32,172 nt of DNA from Myxococcus xanthus. GTDB lineage: Bacteria; Myxococcota; Myxococcia; Myxococcales; Myxococcaceae. The position numbers and the translations under genes were made by a program. The stretch spans positions 1 through 32,172 of the forward strand of contig NZ_JABFNS010000106.1 in assembly GCF_013116825.1 (NCBI RefSeq), read 5' to 3'. Under the pieces are notes generated by a model. The model saw only the letters and a program-made list of their open reading frames with translations, searched no databases and was not told the DNA's origin. Below, in pieces: positions 24,875 through 32,172 of this stretch. Numbering within the stretch: the stretch's first letter is position 1; each line of letters opens with the position of its first letter.

Positions 24875-26899
24875 TTGAGGATCTGTCTCATCGCGCTTCC
24901 CTGGTCTCTGTACCGCCATCCATCGGCTGCCCTGGGCGCGCTGTGCGCCTACCTGAAGCAGGAGGAGCCCACTCTCGAGGTGGTGTGCCGTTCTGACTTT
25001 CTCGACGCGGCGGCCGCGCTCGGTTTCGGCTGCTACGACCGGATCTCGCAGTCCTCTTACGATGTCGGCGAAATGTTGTACGCAGCGCTGTGTTTTCCGG
25101 AGAGGAAGGAGCAGGTGCGCGCCTTCTTCATCTCGCGGATGGAGGAGTCAGGTGTGCCGCTCACGGGGCCGGGCAGCTTCCTCGACCCGGAGATCCACGG
25201 CGAGCGCCCTACCTGGTCGAGCGCGTTCGACGTCATCCAGGCCCGCCTGGAGGCGCACCTGGACCGCGTGGCGGAAGAGGTGGCCGGACGCTACCAGCTC
25301 GTCGGTTTGACGACTTGCTTCGGACAGCTCTTCGCGAACCTGGCGCTCAGCATGCGAATCAAGCGGCGCTCCACCGGGACACGGATTGTGCTCGGCGGCT
25401 CGACGGTCTCCGAGCGCGTCGGCCCCTCTCTCTTGAAGGAGCTCGACTGCTTCGACTACGTCATCCAGGGCGAGGGCGAGCAGCCGCTGCTGGCATTGGC
25501 GCGCGGACTGGCCGCGGCAGAGGACGTCAGCGGCCTGAAGGGGCTCATCACGCGAGAGACCGCCAGCGCCCTGCCGCGCGGCGCGCCCTTCTGGGAGGTG
25601 TCCGACGTCAACAACCTGCCCATCCCTGATTACAGCGAGTACGCGACCCGGGCGGAGGCGCTCAACTTCCTCTGGCTGATGACGGTGGAGGGCTCCCGGG
25701 GCTGTTGGTGGGATCGGGCGAAGCGGACCGGCAACCCCAAGGCGACGTGTCACTTCTGCAACCTGAACGTGCAATGGAGTGGCTACCGCGAGAAGGGGGC
25801 CGAGCGGCTCGTCTCGGAGGTGGTGGCCCTCAACGAGCGCTACCACAACAACGTTCTTTTCTTCCTAGACAACATCATCCGGCTCAAGGGCGTGGATGAG
25901 TTCGCGCAACGGCTCATCGATACCGGCAAGGACTGGGTCATCTTCTATGAGATGCGTGCCAACATCCGTCCCCACGAGCTGTTGATGTTGTGGCAGGCCG
26001 GTGTCCGGTTCGTCCAGTTCGGCATCGAGAGTCTCTCCGAGTCGTACTTGAAGCGGATCGGCAAGGGGACGTCGGTCATCACCAACCTTCAGGTGATGAA
26101 GATCTGCCATGAGCTGGGGATCTCGAATGGCGCGAACCTCCTCACCGACTTCCCTGGCGGGCGGCCAGAGGAAGTGGCGGAGACCTGCGAGACCATCCAG
26201 CGGTACGCGCTCGGCTACGAGCCGCTTTCGGCCAATCGTTTCTGGCTTGGACGCGGGGCCACCGTCCAGGTGCTGAGCCAGGAGTACGGGGTCCGAAACC
26301 TGCGCAACGCCGACTTCTACCGGGCCGGGTTGCCCGAGGCGCTTTACGAGCGGCTGGACCTGCTCGATCTGTCCTATGACCAGGACGGCCCCGTGGCTGA
26401 CTGGAGCCACGTCCGCGCGCTCTGCAAGCAATGGGGGGCCGCTTACTCCGCCGCCCGCAACAGCGAGTACCGGCACCTGCTGACGTACCTCGACAGCGGG
26501 CAGTCCATGCGCATCTTCGATGCGCGGACCGGCGTGCTCCGGACCAGCGTGTTCAAGGGCCTCGCGCGCGATGTCTACATGTACTGCGCGGAGATACGCC
26601 GCTGGGACGATCTCAACCAGGAGTTCATCGAGTCGGGCAGGGCCACCGCGGGGCAGATCGCGGAGCTCCTCGAAGGGTGGAACCAGCAGGGCTTGCTCTA
26701 TCGGGAAGGGGAGCGCTTGGAGGGGGGCCGGTTCCTCTCACTGGCCCCCGCCTTCACGCCTGAGCTGGCGTCGCGGCGCATCCGCGCGGCCCACGCGGCG
26801 GAGTTGCAGCGGCGCGGCGCCAGGGCTGATGCGTCGAAGCCCCATCCCATGCTTCCTCGGGCGGGTGACCAGGCCCTGCCCATCCAGGTGAAGGCGTAG
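24875..26899 (+). CDS. B12-type radical SAM enzyme resembling RiPP maturation C-methyltransferases (CX14CX2C)
   Basis: A 674-aa cobalamin-type radical SAM protein. The N-terminal B12-binding-like domain (~1-235) begins MRICLIALPWSLYRHPSAAL and ends with the RIVLGGSTVSE and FDYVIQGEGE elements. The barrel opens at EGSRGCWWD. The cluster cysteines are C277, C292 and C295, spaced CX14CX2C. CHFCNLNVQWSGYR, LFFLDNII and VQFGIESLSE follow. The C-terminal part (RIFDARTGVLRTS... to GRFLSLAP, ~545-625) resembles the winged-helix end of 'RiPP maturation radical SAM protein 1' enzymes, whose members also start GCWW. C-methylation of a peptide is therefore the most likely reaction. The TTG at 24875 is chosen because it gives the family N-terminus; upstream in-frame codons (to TTG 24734) add 47 low-quality residues. 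It diverges from NRPS1 and ends 10 bp from the converging peptidase gene. No precursor-peptide gene is visible next to it. Confidence 0.9.
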   Translation: MRICLIALPWSLYRHPSAALGALCAYLKQEEPTLEVVCRSDFLDAAAALGFGCYDRISQSSYDVGEMLYAALCFPERKEQVRAFFISRMEESGVPLTGPGSFLDPEIHGERPTWSSAFDVIQARLEAHLDRVAEEVAGRYQLVGLTTCFGQLFANLALSMRIKRRSTGTRIVLGGSTVSERVGPSLLKELDCFDYVIQGEGEQPLLALARGLAAAEDVSGLKGLITRETASALPRGAPFWEVSDVNNLPIPDYSEYATRAEALNFLWLMTVEGSRGCWWDRAKRTGNPKATCHFCNLNVQWSGYREKGAERLVSEVVALNERYHNNVLFFLDNIIRLKGVDEFAQRLIDTGKDWVIFYEMRANIRPHELLMLWQAGVRFVQFGIESLSESYLKRIGKGTSVITNLQVMKICHELGISNGANLLTDFPGGRPEEVAETCETIQRYALGYEPLSANRFWLGRGATVQVLSQEYGVRNLRNADFYRAGLPEALYERLDLLDLSYDQDGPVADWSHVRALCKQWGAAYSAARNSEYRHLLTYLDSGQSMRIFDARTGVLRTSVFKGLARDVYMYCAEIRRWDDLNQEFIESGRATAGQIAELLEGWNQQGLLYREGERLEGGRFLSLAPAFTPELASRRIRAAHAAELQRRGARADASKPHPMLPRAGDQALPIQVKA

Positions 26900-26909
26900 G
26901 CCGGGCGGG

Positions 26910-29291
26910 TCAGAGCCGGAGGGTGGCGTACGTGGAGACGCGCAGGTTCGCTGTCGTCCACGCGGGGAGCCGCGAACGCGCCTCTTCGAGCGGCGGCGTC
27001 CATTCCGCGAAGTAGGCTTGTACGTCCACCGGCACCTCCTCCTGGCCCCTCAGACGCAGCGAGACCTCGAAGTGTCCTCCTGGCGGTGAGAGCACGTCGA
27101 GGACATAGACCGAGTCGTCCGGCGCCAGCGGCGGGAGGGGGGCCGGGAGCGACCATCCCGCGAGGGCGGCCCGCGGAATCCGCACCCGACCGAGGTATGC
27201 CGCGCCCAGTTGGAGGCGCAGCCGCACGGTCCGGAGCGCGGTGCTTTCGTCGGCCTGTGATTCGAGCACCTCGACCTGGGGGGCGGGCAGGTCCGCGGGC
27301 GGCACGGGCGCTATGTAACCACCGCGAAAGCCCGGCATTCGCGCGGCCGGCTGGAGAGGCCCGGGCTGCCCCGAGAGCGCGGCGCGCGGGTCGGGAAAGT
27401 CCCAGCTCGAGTACTGCAGCTCACTGCGGCCCTCCTGAAGGCGGTGCTCCAGCCAGAGCCGTTTGGGCCGTTCGTCCGTGTACGGGAAGCGCAGGAGCAG
27501 CACGGCCAGGAAGGCCATGCTCGCCGTGGCGAAGGCCGCTGCCGATGGACCGAAGCGGGATTGCTCGTGGATGGGGGCCAGTCCGAGCACGGACGCCATG
27601 GCCACCGGCAGCGCCGCCAGCAGCGCCACGAGTGGATCGAGCGGTATCCCCAGCCGAAGGTGGCCCGCCACCGGGACGAAGAGCTCCAGCAGGGAGCGTC
27701 CCATCTGCACGGTCAGCAGCAAGCCCGGCACCCAGCTCGCATACAGGACCATCATCCGAGCGCGAGGCGAGGCGAGGACGGTGGCGGCGATGAGCCCGAG
27801 CGCGCCGCCCACGGTCCACCACAACGCCAGGTAGGCGGTGCCAAGCCCCAGGAACTGCAACGCTCCGAGTGTCAGCACCCACAGCCAGAGCCCTCCGATC
27901 CAGGCCGTGAACACGCGCTCCTGGGGAGCCACGCCCCGCGCAGCCAGCCTTCGCGCCCACAGCGCGCGGGGGAGCAACGCTCCGGTGACAGCGAGCGTGC
28001 CGAAGGCCGCGACGGCCAGCCATGGCGAGGCGTACCAGCCATGTGGGCGTTCGAATGCGTAGTGGGGCAGGAAGCCGAAGGCAACCGGCAATACCAGCGC
28101 CACCACGAGCGACAGCGTACAGAAGCCGAGCCCCTCGGCGGCCAGGGACAGGCGGATGATTCTCCGCCGTGCGGCGAGGACGGTGGCGCCGGCCACCAGC
28201 AGCGCGGCGGCCGAGGCCCACGCCCACGCAGCGTGGGCGCCGTACTGGGGCATCCAGCGTCCCAGCACGTCGTAGTAGATGGACGGGCCCGAGCCGTTCC
28301 CGTCCGGAAATGGCCGTGTGGCGAGCTCGCGTGTCACCGCCAGCGCGCTCTCGCCCATGTGCTGAAGGCTTCCGGGTTCTACCCGCTCGGGTCGATCCAA
28401 CGGCGAGTGCACCGCATAGCCGTCCCGGAAGAGGGCGAGATCCAATCCGGAGATGCCCGCGCTGCGGTACACGTGGCCGTCGGTGCCCGCTGGAACCAGC
28501 CGGTGCTGGAAGAGGTCCTGGCCCAGCACGTCGCCGAACGGTTGGGGCACGGCCCGGGCATAGGCCTCCAGGAGCCAGGATGCGTCCGGCCCGGCCTGGA
28601 AGAGGATGGCCCGTCCGCCCAGCCCGGTGGCCTCGAGGTTCAGGAAGGTGCGGACCTGGCTCGCCCACTGGTGCTGCATGAAGCCGGCCGCGCCGAGCAG
28701 GCCATACTCCTCGGCCCCATTGAGATTGAAGACGACCGTGTTCTCGAGCTCTGGTCCGTTCGCGAGTGCGCGCGCGACCTCAACCATCGCCGCGATGCCG
28801 AGCGCGTCGTCCGCTGCTCCGGTGCCTTCAGGGGAGGTGTCGTAATGGGCCGAGAGGAGCACTGCATCCGGTCTGCGTCCCGGCAAGCGGGCCAGCACGT
28901 TCCGGACGGTGTAGGCAACGAGGGTGTCGTCATCGAGATAGACGCCCTCCGCCTCCTGAATCTCGACCTCGAGGCGCGGAAGCTCGCGCAGCACGCTGGC
29001 CAGGTAGGAGGCTGCCTCCTGGTGGGCAGGGGTGCCGGGGATGCGCCGGCCGATGCCATCCGCCAGGTGCCGCATGACGCGTTGGGCACGCTCTTCGGAG
29101 AACTCGGTGGACGGCGCGTCCGCGGTGCGGGGACGGGGAGTCCGGGTCGCTTCGGCCTGGAGCGCGACGACCACCAGGGTGAGCCCCAATCCGAGCAGCC
29201 AGGGCCGAAGCGCGCCGTACCACGAGGAGGGGGATGGAGGGGCCACGTCGTACCGTGCGAGAGGCGTCACCGCCGCGGCGGCCGTGCCCAC
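26910..29291 (-). CDS. Membrane-anchored M28 metallopeptidase with C-terminal multi-TM domain
   Basis: A 793-aa protein with the layout of ERMP1-like M28 peptidases: a TM anchor (~29-46), an extracytoplasmic aminopeptidase domain (~65-325), about eight further TM segments (~350-600) and a C-terminal beta-rich soluble region (~620-793). Two zinc ions are expected to be held by H149 (LLSAHYDT), D161 (GAADDALG), E195, E220 (LNLEATG) and H295 (VHSPLD), with E194 (NGAEEYG) as the general base; all are present, so it should be active. It lies 94 bp downstream of NRPS2 on the same strand with a stem-loop between. Removing an N-terminal residue from an exported peptide (prodrug activation) or destroying a toxic peptide (self-resistance) are possible roles; general peptide turnover is also possible. 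The GTG at 29291 has a poor ribosome-binding site, and the start could be slightly internal. Confidence 0.9.
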   Translation of the reverse strand: MGTAAAAVTPLARYDVAPPSPSSWYGALRPWLLGLGLTLVVVALQAEATRTPRPRTADAPSTEFSEERAQRVMRHLADGIGRRIPGTPAHQEAASYLASVLRELPRLEVEIQEAEGVYLDDDTLVAYTVRNVLARLPGRRPDAVLLSAHYDTSPEGTGAADDALGIAAMVEVARALANGPELENTVVFNLNGAEEYGLLGAAGFMQHQWASQVRTFLNLEATGLGGRAILFQAGPDASWLLEAYARAVPQPFGDVLGQDLFQHRLVPAGTDGHVYRSAGISGLDLALFRDGYAVHSPLDRPERVEPGSLQHMGESALAVTRELATRPFPDGNGSGPSIYYDVLGRWMPQYGAHAAWAWASAAALLVAGATVLAARRRIIRLSLAAEGLGFCTLSLVVALVLPVAFGFLPHYAFERPHGWYASPWLAVAAFGTLAVTGALLPRALWARRLAARGVAPQERVFTAWIGGLWLWVLTLGALQFLGLGTAYLALWWTVGGALGLIAATVLASPRARMMVLYASWVPGLLLTVQMGRSLLELFVPVAGHLRLGIPLDPLVALLAALPVAMASVLGLAPIHEQSRFGPSAAAFATASMAFLAVLLLRFPYTDERPKRLWLEHRLQEGRSELQYSSWDFPDPRAALSGQPGPLQPAARMPGFRGGYIAPVPPADLPAPQVEVLESQADESTALRTVRLRLQLGAAYLGRVRIPRAALAGWSLPAPLPPLAPDDSVYVLDVLSPPGGHFEVSLRLRGQEEVPVDVQAYFAEWTPPLEEARSRLPAWTTANLRVSTYATLRL

Positions 29292-29343
29292 GCGAGTTTA
29301 AGAGTTCACCGCGCCACCGGACACGGATGCTTCCGGCAACGCG

Positions 29344-29367
29344 TTCCGGAGGGCGAGGCCTCCGGAA
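29344..29367 (-). terminator. Strong stem-loop downstream of NRPS2
   Basis: TTCCGGAGG and CCTCCGGAA form a perfect 9-bp GC-rich stem with a 6-base loop, 19 bases after the NRPS2 stop and 52 bases before the peptidase start. There is no T-run, so it may be a factor-dependent terminator, an attenuator or an RNA-processing/stability element rather than a classic intrinsic terminator. Confidence 0.5.
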
Positions 29368-29385
29368 GAGGTACATCACCTGGCG

Positions 29386-32172
29386 CTACTTCTTGAGCTT
29401 GCCCAGGAGCTTGTCCAACTTCGACTGGTCCAACCCGGCCAGTGGGAAGTCTGAAGGCGCGAGGACCAGTTGCTCGGGGACCCCGCGCTCCGCGAGCAAC
29501 GTCCGGAGCGTGTCCAGGTACCGAGCGGAGAGCCGCTCCACGGTGGCGGTCTCATGCATGTCGGTGCTGAAGTACCAGGTGACATGGAGCTGCCCGTCCG
29601 CCACGCGGGCAATCACCGCCAGCTTGTGCTGGCGCGTGGGGGCCCGTTGCTCCGGGTGGTCCAGCACGGTGAACCACGGGCCCGCGAGGTGGTACTGCCC
29701 CACGTACCGGAAGAGCACTTCGGCCTGGGGCGCACGCGCCAGCCGGGCGCGAAGCTCCGCGTCGGGTGAGAGGTAGCGCAGCACTCCGTAGCCCAGGCCC
29801 CGGTTCGGGACGGACCGGAGCTGCTCCTTCACCGTCCGCACGGTGGCGCTGGGTCCCACCGGTTCCGGCGTGAGCCGCACAGGGTACAGGGAGGTGAGCC
29901 AGCCCACCGTCCGGGAGAGGTCGACGTCCTCGAAGACGTCCTCGCGCCCGTGGCCTTCGATGTCCAGCAGCACTTCCGGATGACCCGTCCACTCGTGCAG
30001 GGTCCATGCGAGCGTGGCGATCAGCAGCTCGCCAATCTCACACCGGTACGCCTCGGGCAGCTCGTTGAGCAGGAGCCGGCTCTCTTCAGACGACAGGGCG
30101 TGTGTGAGTTCCCGCTCCAGGCTCGTGGGAACCAGGGGCCCCGGGCGCTCCACTGGAAGCGGCCGGGGTTGCTCCTTCTCCTGCGCGGTCCAGTGCGCGA
30201 GTTCCTCCCGAAGCCGGGGCGAGTCCGCGTAGCCCTGGAGGCGCTCGAGCCAGGTGCGGACCGAGGTGGTCCTGGGCGGCAGCTTGCATTCGCCGCCTCC
30301 TCCGAGCTGCTCATAGGCGAGCTGGAGCTGTTCGAAGAGGACGCGCCAGGAGACGCCGTCCACCACGAGCCGGTGCGCGGCGATCATCAGCCGGCTGGGG
30401 CGGTGGGGGCCCAGCTCGAGCAGGGCTGTCACCACCACGGGCCCGCCGTCCAACCGGAGCGTCGCCTGGAGTTCATGCCCGAGCGCTTGAAATCGCTCCT
30501 CGAGCAAGGCGTCAGGGACCGAAGCGAGGTCAAACCGAGTGAAGGGCATCGGTGCGCCCGGCGGGGCCATGTGGGCTTCCCAGCCGGAGCCATTGCGCGT
30601 CACCCGGAGCCGGAGCACGTCGTGGTGGTTCAGCAGCGCGGTCAATGCCTGCTGGAGCCTGGACGGGTCCAGGGGTTGCCGCGCTTCGAGTGGTACGAGA
30701 ATGCCCCAGCCATCCAGGTCCGGTACTTCCTGCTCCAGGAACCAGCGCTGGATCTGGGTCAGCGGCAGGGGCCCGCTGACCGGCCCCTCGTCGTCGGGAG
30801 AGGCAGGTGCCTGGGCCGCGACGCTGGCCAGCTCGGCGATTGTCTGGTGCTTGAAGAGCTGCCGCGGGGTCAGCTTGAGCCCCGCCTGGTCGGCTTTCGA
30901 AACGACGAGGATCCCCAGGATCGAGTCCCCGCCGACGCTGAAGAAGTTGTCGGTGACGGACACCTCCTTCAGGTTCAGGACCTGGCACCAGATGTCCGCC
31001 AGGGTGGCTTCCACGGGCGTCCGGGGAGCGACGAGCTGGCTGCGTTGCCTCCGCCGCGCTTCGTCCAGGGAGGGGAGGGCCTCGTGGTTGACCTTCCCAT
31101 TCAGGGTGAGCGGCAGCTTCTTCAGGTGGACGTAGACGTTCGGGAGCACCTCCTCGATGAGCCGCTCCGCGAGGAAGGTCCGGAGTTGAGCGTGCTCCTG
31201 CTCCTGGCGCGAGACGTAGTAGGCGACGAGCACCTCGTTGCCGTTCGTGTCCCGCTTCAACATCATCACGCTGTCGCGCACCTGTGGGTGCTGATTGAGC
31301 GCGTGGCGCAGCTCGTTCAGCTCGATACGGTAGCCGTGGTACTTCACCTGGTTGTCCGCCCGCCCGAGGTGCTCCAGGGTGCCGTCGGGCAGGTGGCGGG
31401 CGAGGTCTCCGGTCCGGTACATCCTCGCGCCGGGCGTGGCGCTGAAGGGATTGGGGAGGAACGACTGCGCGGTCAGGTCTGGGCGGTTCAGGTACCCCCG
31501 GGCGAGCGCGGCGCCACCGACGTAGAGTTCGCCAGTCATGCCCACCGCGACGGGCCGCAGCCTCGCGTCGAGCACGTAGACCTGGGTGTTGTCGATGGGG
31601 CGCTCGAGCGGGAGGGTGCTGAGCGCGGCGAGTGGCCGTGACGGAGCCAGATGGAACGTCATCACGCCCACCGTCGTCTCCGTGGGCCCGTAGTGGTTGT
31701 AGATCCGGCAACCGGGCGCCTGGGCTTGAAGTTGTTCGGCCCACGCGCGGGGCGTCGCCTCGCCGCCCAGGATGAGCCGCTGCCGCGGGAGGAGCGCCCC
31801 GGCGGTGCCTGCGCTCGCGAGCGCGCGCAGGTGGCTGGGGACAATCTTGAGCACGTCAATCGGGTTGCGCTGGAGGTACTCCACGAAGGCCGCTGGATCC
31901 GACACGCGCTCGGCGGAGATGACGTGAAGGGTTCCGCCGAGGCAGAGCGCGGGGAAGATGACGGTATTGCCGAGGTCCGCCGAGAAGGTGGAGACGGTGG
32001 CGTAGGCCGCGCCTTCGGGCAGGTCCAGCCGCTCCATCACGCTCGCAACATAGTTGTGGAGTTGCCGGTGCTCGACGACGACGCCCTTGGGACGGCCGGT
32101 GGAGCCGGAGGTGAAGAGGACGTAGGCGGGGTGCTCCGGCAGGGCTCCGCAGGGCGGGGCACGGGTGGGTTC
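29386..32172 (-). CDS. NRPS2, 3' part: A(Asp)-PCP-E (5' end beyond window)
   Basis: The last 928 residues of a synthetase; the reading frame is open to the right edge, so the true start is outside. The segment begins inside an adenylation domain just before motif A3 (FTSGSTGRPKG). The hand-read pocket residues are DLTKIGHVGK, nearly identical to the aspartate code DLTKVGHIGK. The carrier serine is in GGDSI (visible residue 417); GGDS rather than GGHS is usual for PCPs that feed an epimerisation domain. An E-type domain follows with EGHGRE, DLSRTVGW, PNRGLGYG and AEVLFRYVGQ. Its first motif reads HRLVVDG (visible residues 600-606) instead of HHxxxDG, losing the second, catalytic His. The C-terminus (FPLAGLDQSKLDKLLGKLKK) is an amphipathic helix like a COM/docking donor, so the chain is probably passed to another protein. 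No thioesterase is visible. The 3' end is 94 bp from the peptidase gene. Confidence 0.95.
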   Translation of the reverse strand, partial: EPTRAPPCGALPEHPAYVLFTSGSTGRPKGVVVEHRQLHNYVASVMERLDLPEGAAYATVSTFSADLGNTVIFPALCLGGTLHVISAERVSDPAAFVEYLQRNPIDVLKIVPSHLRALASAGTAGALLPRQRLILGGEATPRAWAEQLQAQAPGCRIYNHYGPTETTVGVMTFHLAPSRPLAALSTLPLERPIDNTQVYVLDARLRPVAVGMTGELYVGGAALARGYLNRPDLTAQSFLPNPFSATPGARMYRTGDLARHLPDGTLEHLGRADNQVKYHGYRIELNELRHALNQHPQVRDSVMMLKRDTNGNEVLVAYYVSRQEQEHAQLRTFLAERLIEEVLPNVYVHLKKLPLTLNGKVNHEALPSLDEARRRQRSQLVAPRTPVEATLADIWCQVLNLKEVSVTDNFFSVGGDSILGILVVSKADQAGLKLTPRQLFKHQTIAELASVAAQAPASPDDEGPVSGPLPLTQIQRWFLEQEVPDLDGWGILVPLEARQPLDPSRLQQALTALLNHHDVLRLRVTRNGSGWEAHMAPPGAPMPFTRFDLASVPDALLEERFQALGHELQATLRLDGGPVVVTALLELGPHRPSRLMIAAHRLVVDGVSWRVLFEQLQLAYEQLGGGGECKLPPRTTSVRTWLERLQGYADSPRLREELAHWTAQEKEQPRPLPVERPGPLVPTSLERELTHALSSEESRLLLNELPEAYRCEIGELLIATLAWTLHEWTGHPEVLLDIEGHGREDVFEDVDLSRTVGWLTSLYPVRLTPEPVGPSATVRTVKEQLRSVPNRGLGYGVLRYLSPDAELRARLARAPQAEVLFRYVGQYHLAGPWFTVLDHPEQRAPTRQHKLAVIARVADGQLHVTWYFSTDMHETATVERLSARYLDTLRTLLAERGVPEQLVLAPSDFPLAGLDQSKLDKLLGKLKK

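Noticed and set aside
27444..29396. Plus-strand open frame (~650 codons) opposite the M28 peptidase
   Set aside because: It has low-complexity Arg/Gln/Gly composition and no motif; the peptidase strand has intact zinc ligands and TM helices.
29950..31641. Plus-strand open frame (~563 codons) opposite NRPS2
   Set aside because: It is a shadow of NRPS2, whose A, PCP and E motifs are unambiguous.
1..32172. CRISPR arrays, tRNA/rRNA genes, insertion sequences, phage genes, attachment sites
   Set aside because: I saw no regularly spaced repeats, tRNA- or rRNA-like sequence, transposase or integrase motifs, or terminal inverted repeats.

Overview
The DNA is very GC-rich with strong third-position G/C bias. 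Its gene mix (a fatty-acid-loading NRPS, B12-type radical SAM enzymes, multidomain glycosyltransferases, a dTDP-rhamnose operon) suggests a myxobacterium of the Myxococcus/Corallococcus/Archangium type. This placement is inferred from gene content and protein style; no rRNA or tRNA gene is present.

Layout, left half. Positions 26-4534 (minus strand) hold a surface-polysaccharide block: a GT4 glycosyltransferase with a C-terminal extension, a small coiled-coil protein overlapping its end, and a GT4-GT2 double-domain glycosyltransferase. A 120-bp divergent promoter region separates this block from a tight plus-strand operon, rfbB-rfbD-rfbA-rfbC (4655-8031), which encodes the complete conversion of glucose-1-phosphate to dTDP-L-rhamnose. 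A 14-TM DHA2-type MFS exporter gene (8035-9468) follows 3 bp later. A 259-bp gap between convergent genes (9469-9727) is the natural boundary between this block and the next.

Layout, right half. Positions 9728 to the right edge look like part of a nonribosomal lipopeptide cluster. NRPS1 (minus, 24734-14865) reads FAAL-ACP-C-A-PCP-C-A(Val)-PCP-C and stops after a condensation domain with no A-PCP behind it. Downstream on the same strand lie an unrecognised 324-aa protein, a B12-type radical SAM enzyme, a JmjC/FIH-type cupin-8 oxygenase and a second MFS exporter, with short gaps or 4-bp overlaps. Divergent from NRPS1 is a second radical SAM enzyme resembling RiPP-maturation C-methyltransferases, with a greatly stretched cysteine motif (CX14CX2C). 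To the right are a membrane-anchored M28 metallopeptidase with about nine TM segments and the 3' end of NRPS2 (A-PCP-E, running off the right edge). The NRPS2 adenylation domain has a near-exact aspartate code, and its epimerisation domain has an altered active-site motif (HR instead of HH).

Working model (inference): a fatty acid is activated by the FAAL and condensed with an amino acid of uncertain identity, then Val. The orphan C domain of NRPS1 hands the chain to another synthetase whose modules are mostly outside the window. The two radical SAM enzymes may C-methylate the peptide, the cupin may hydroxylate it, the MFS protein(s) may export it, and the M28 peptidase may mature or detoxify it. 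I do not recognise this gene set as a known characterised cluster. The most notable items are the paired non-canonical radical SAM enzymes, their unknown neighbour protein, and the split module with an aberrant E domain.
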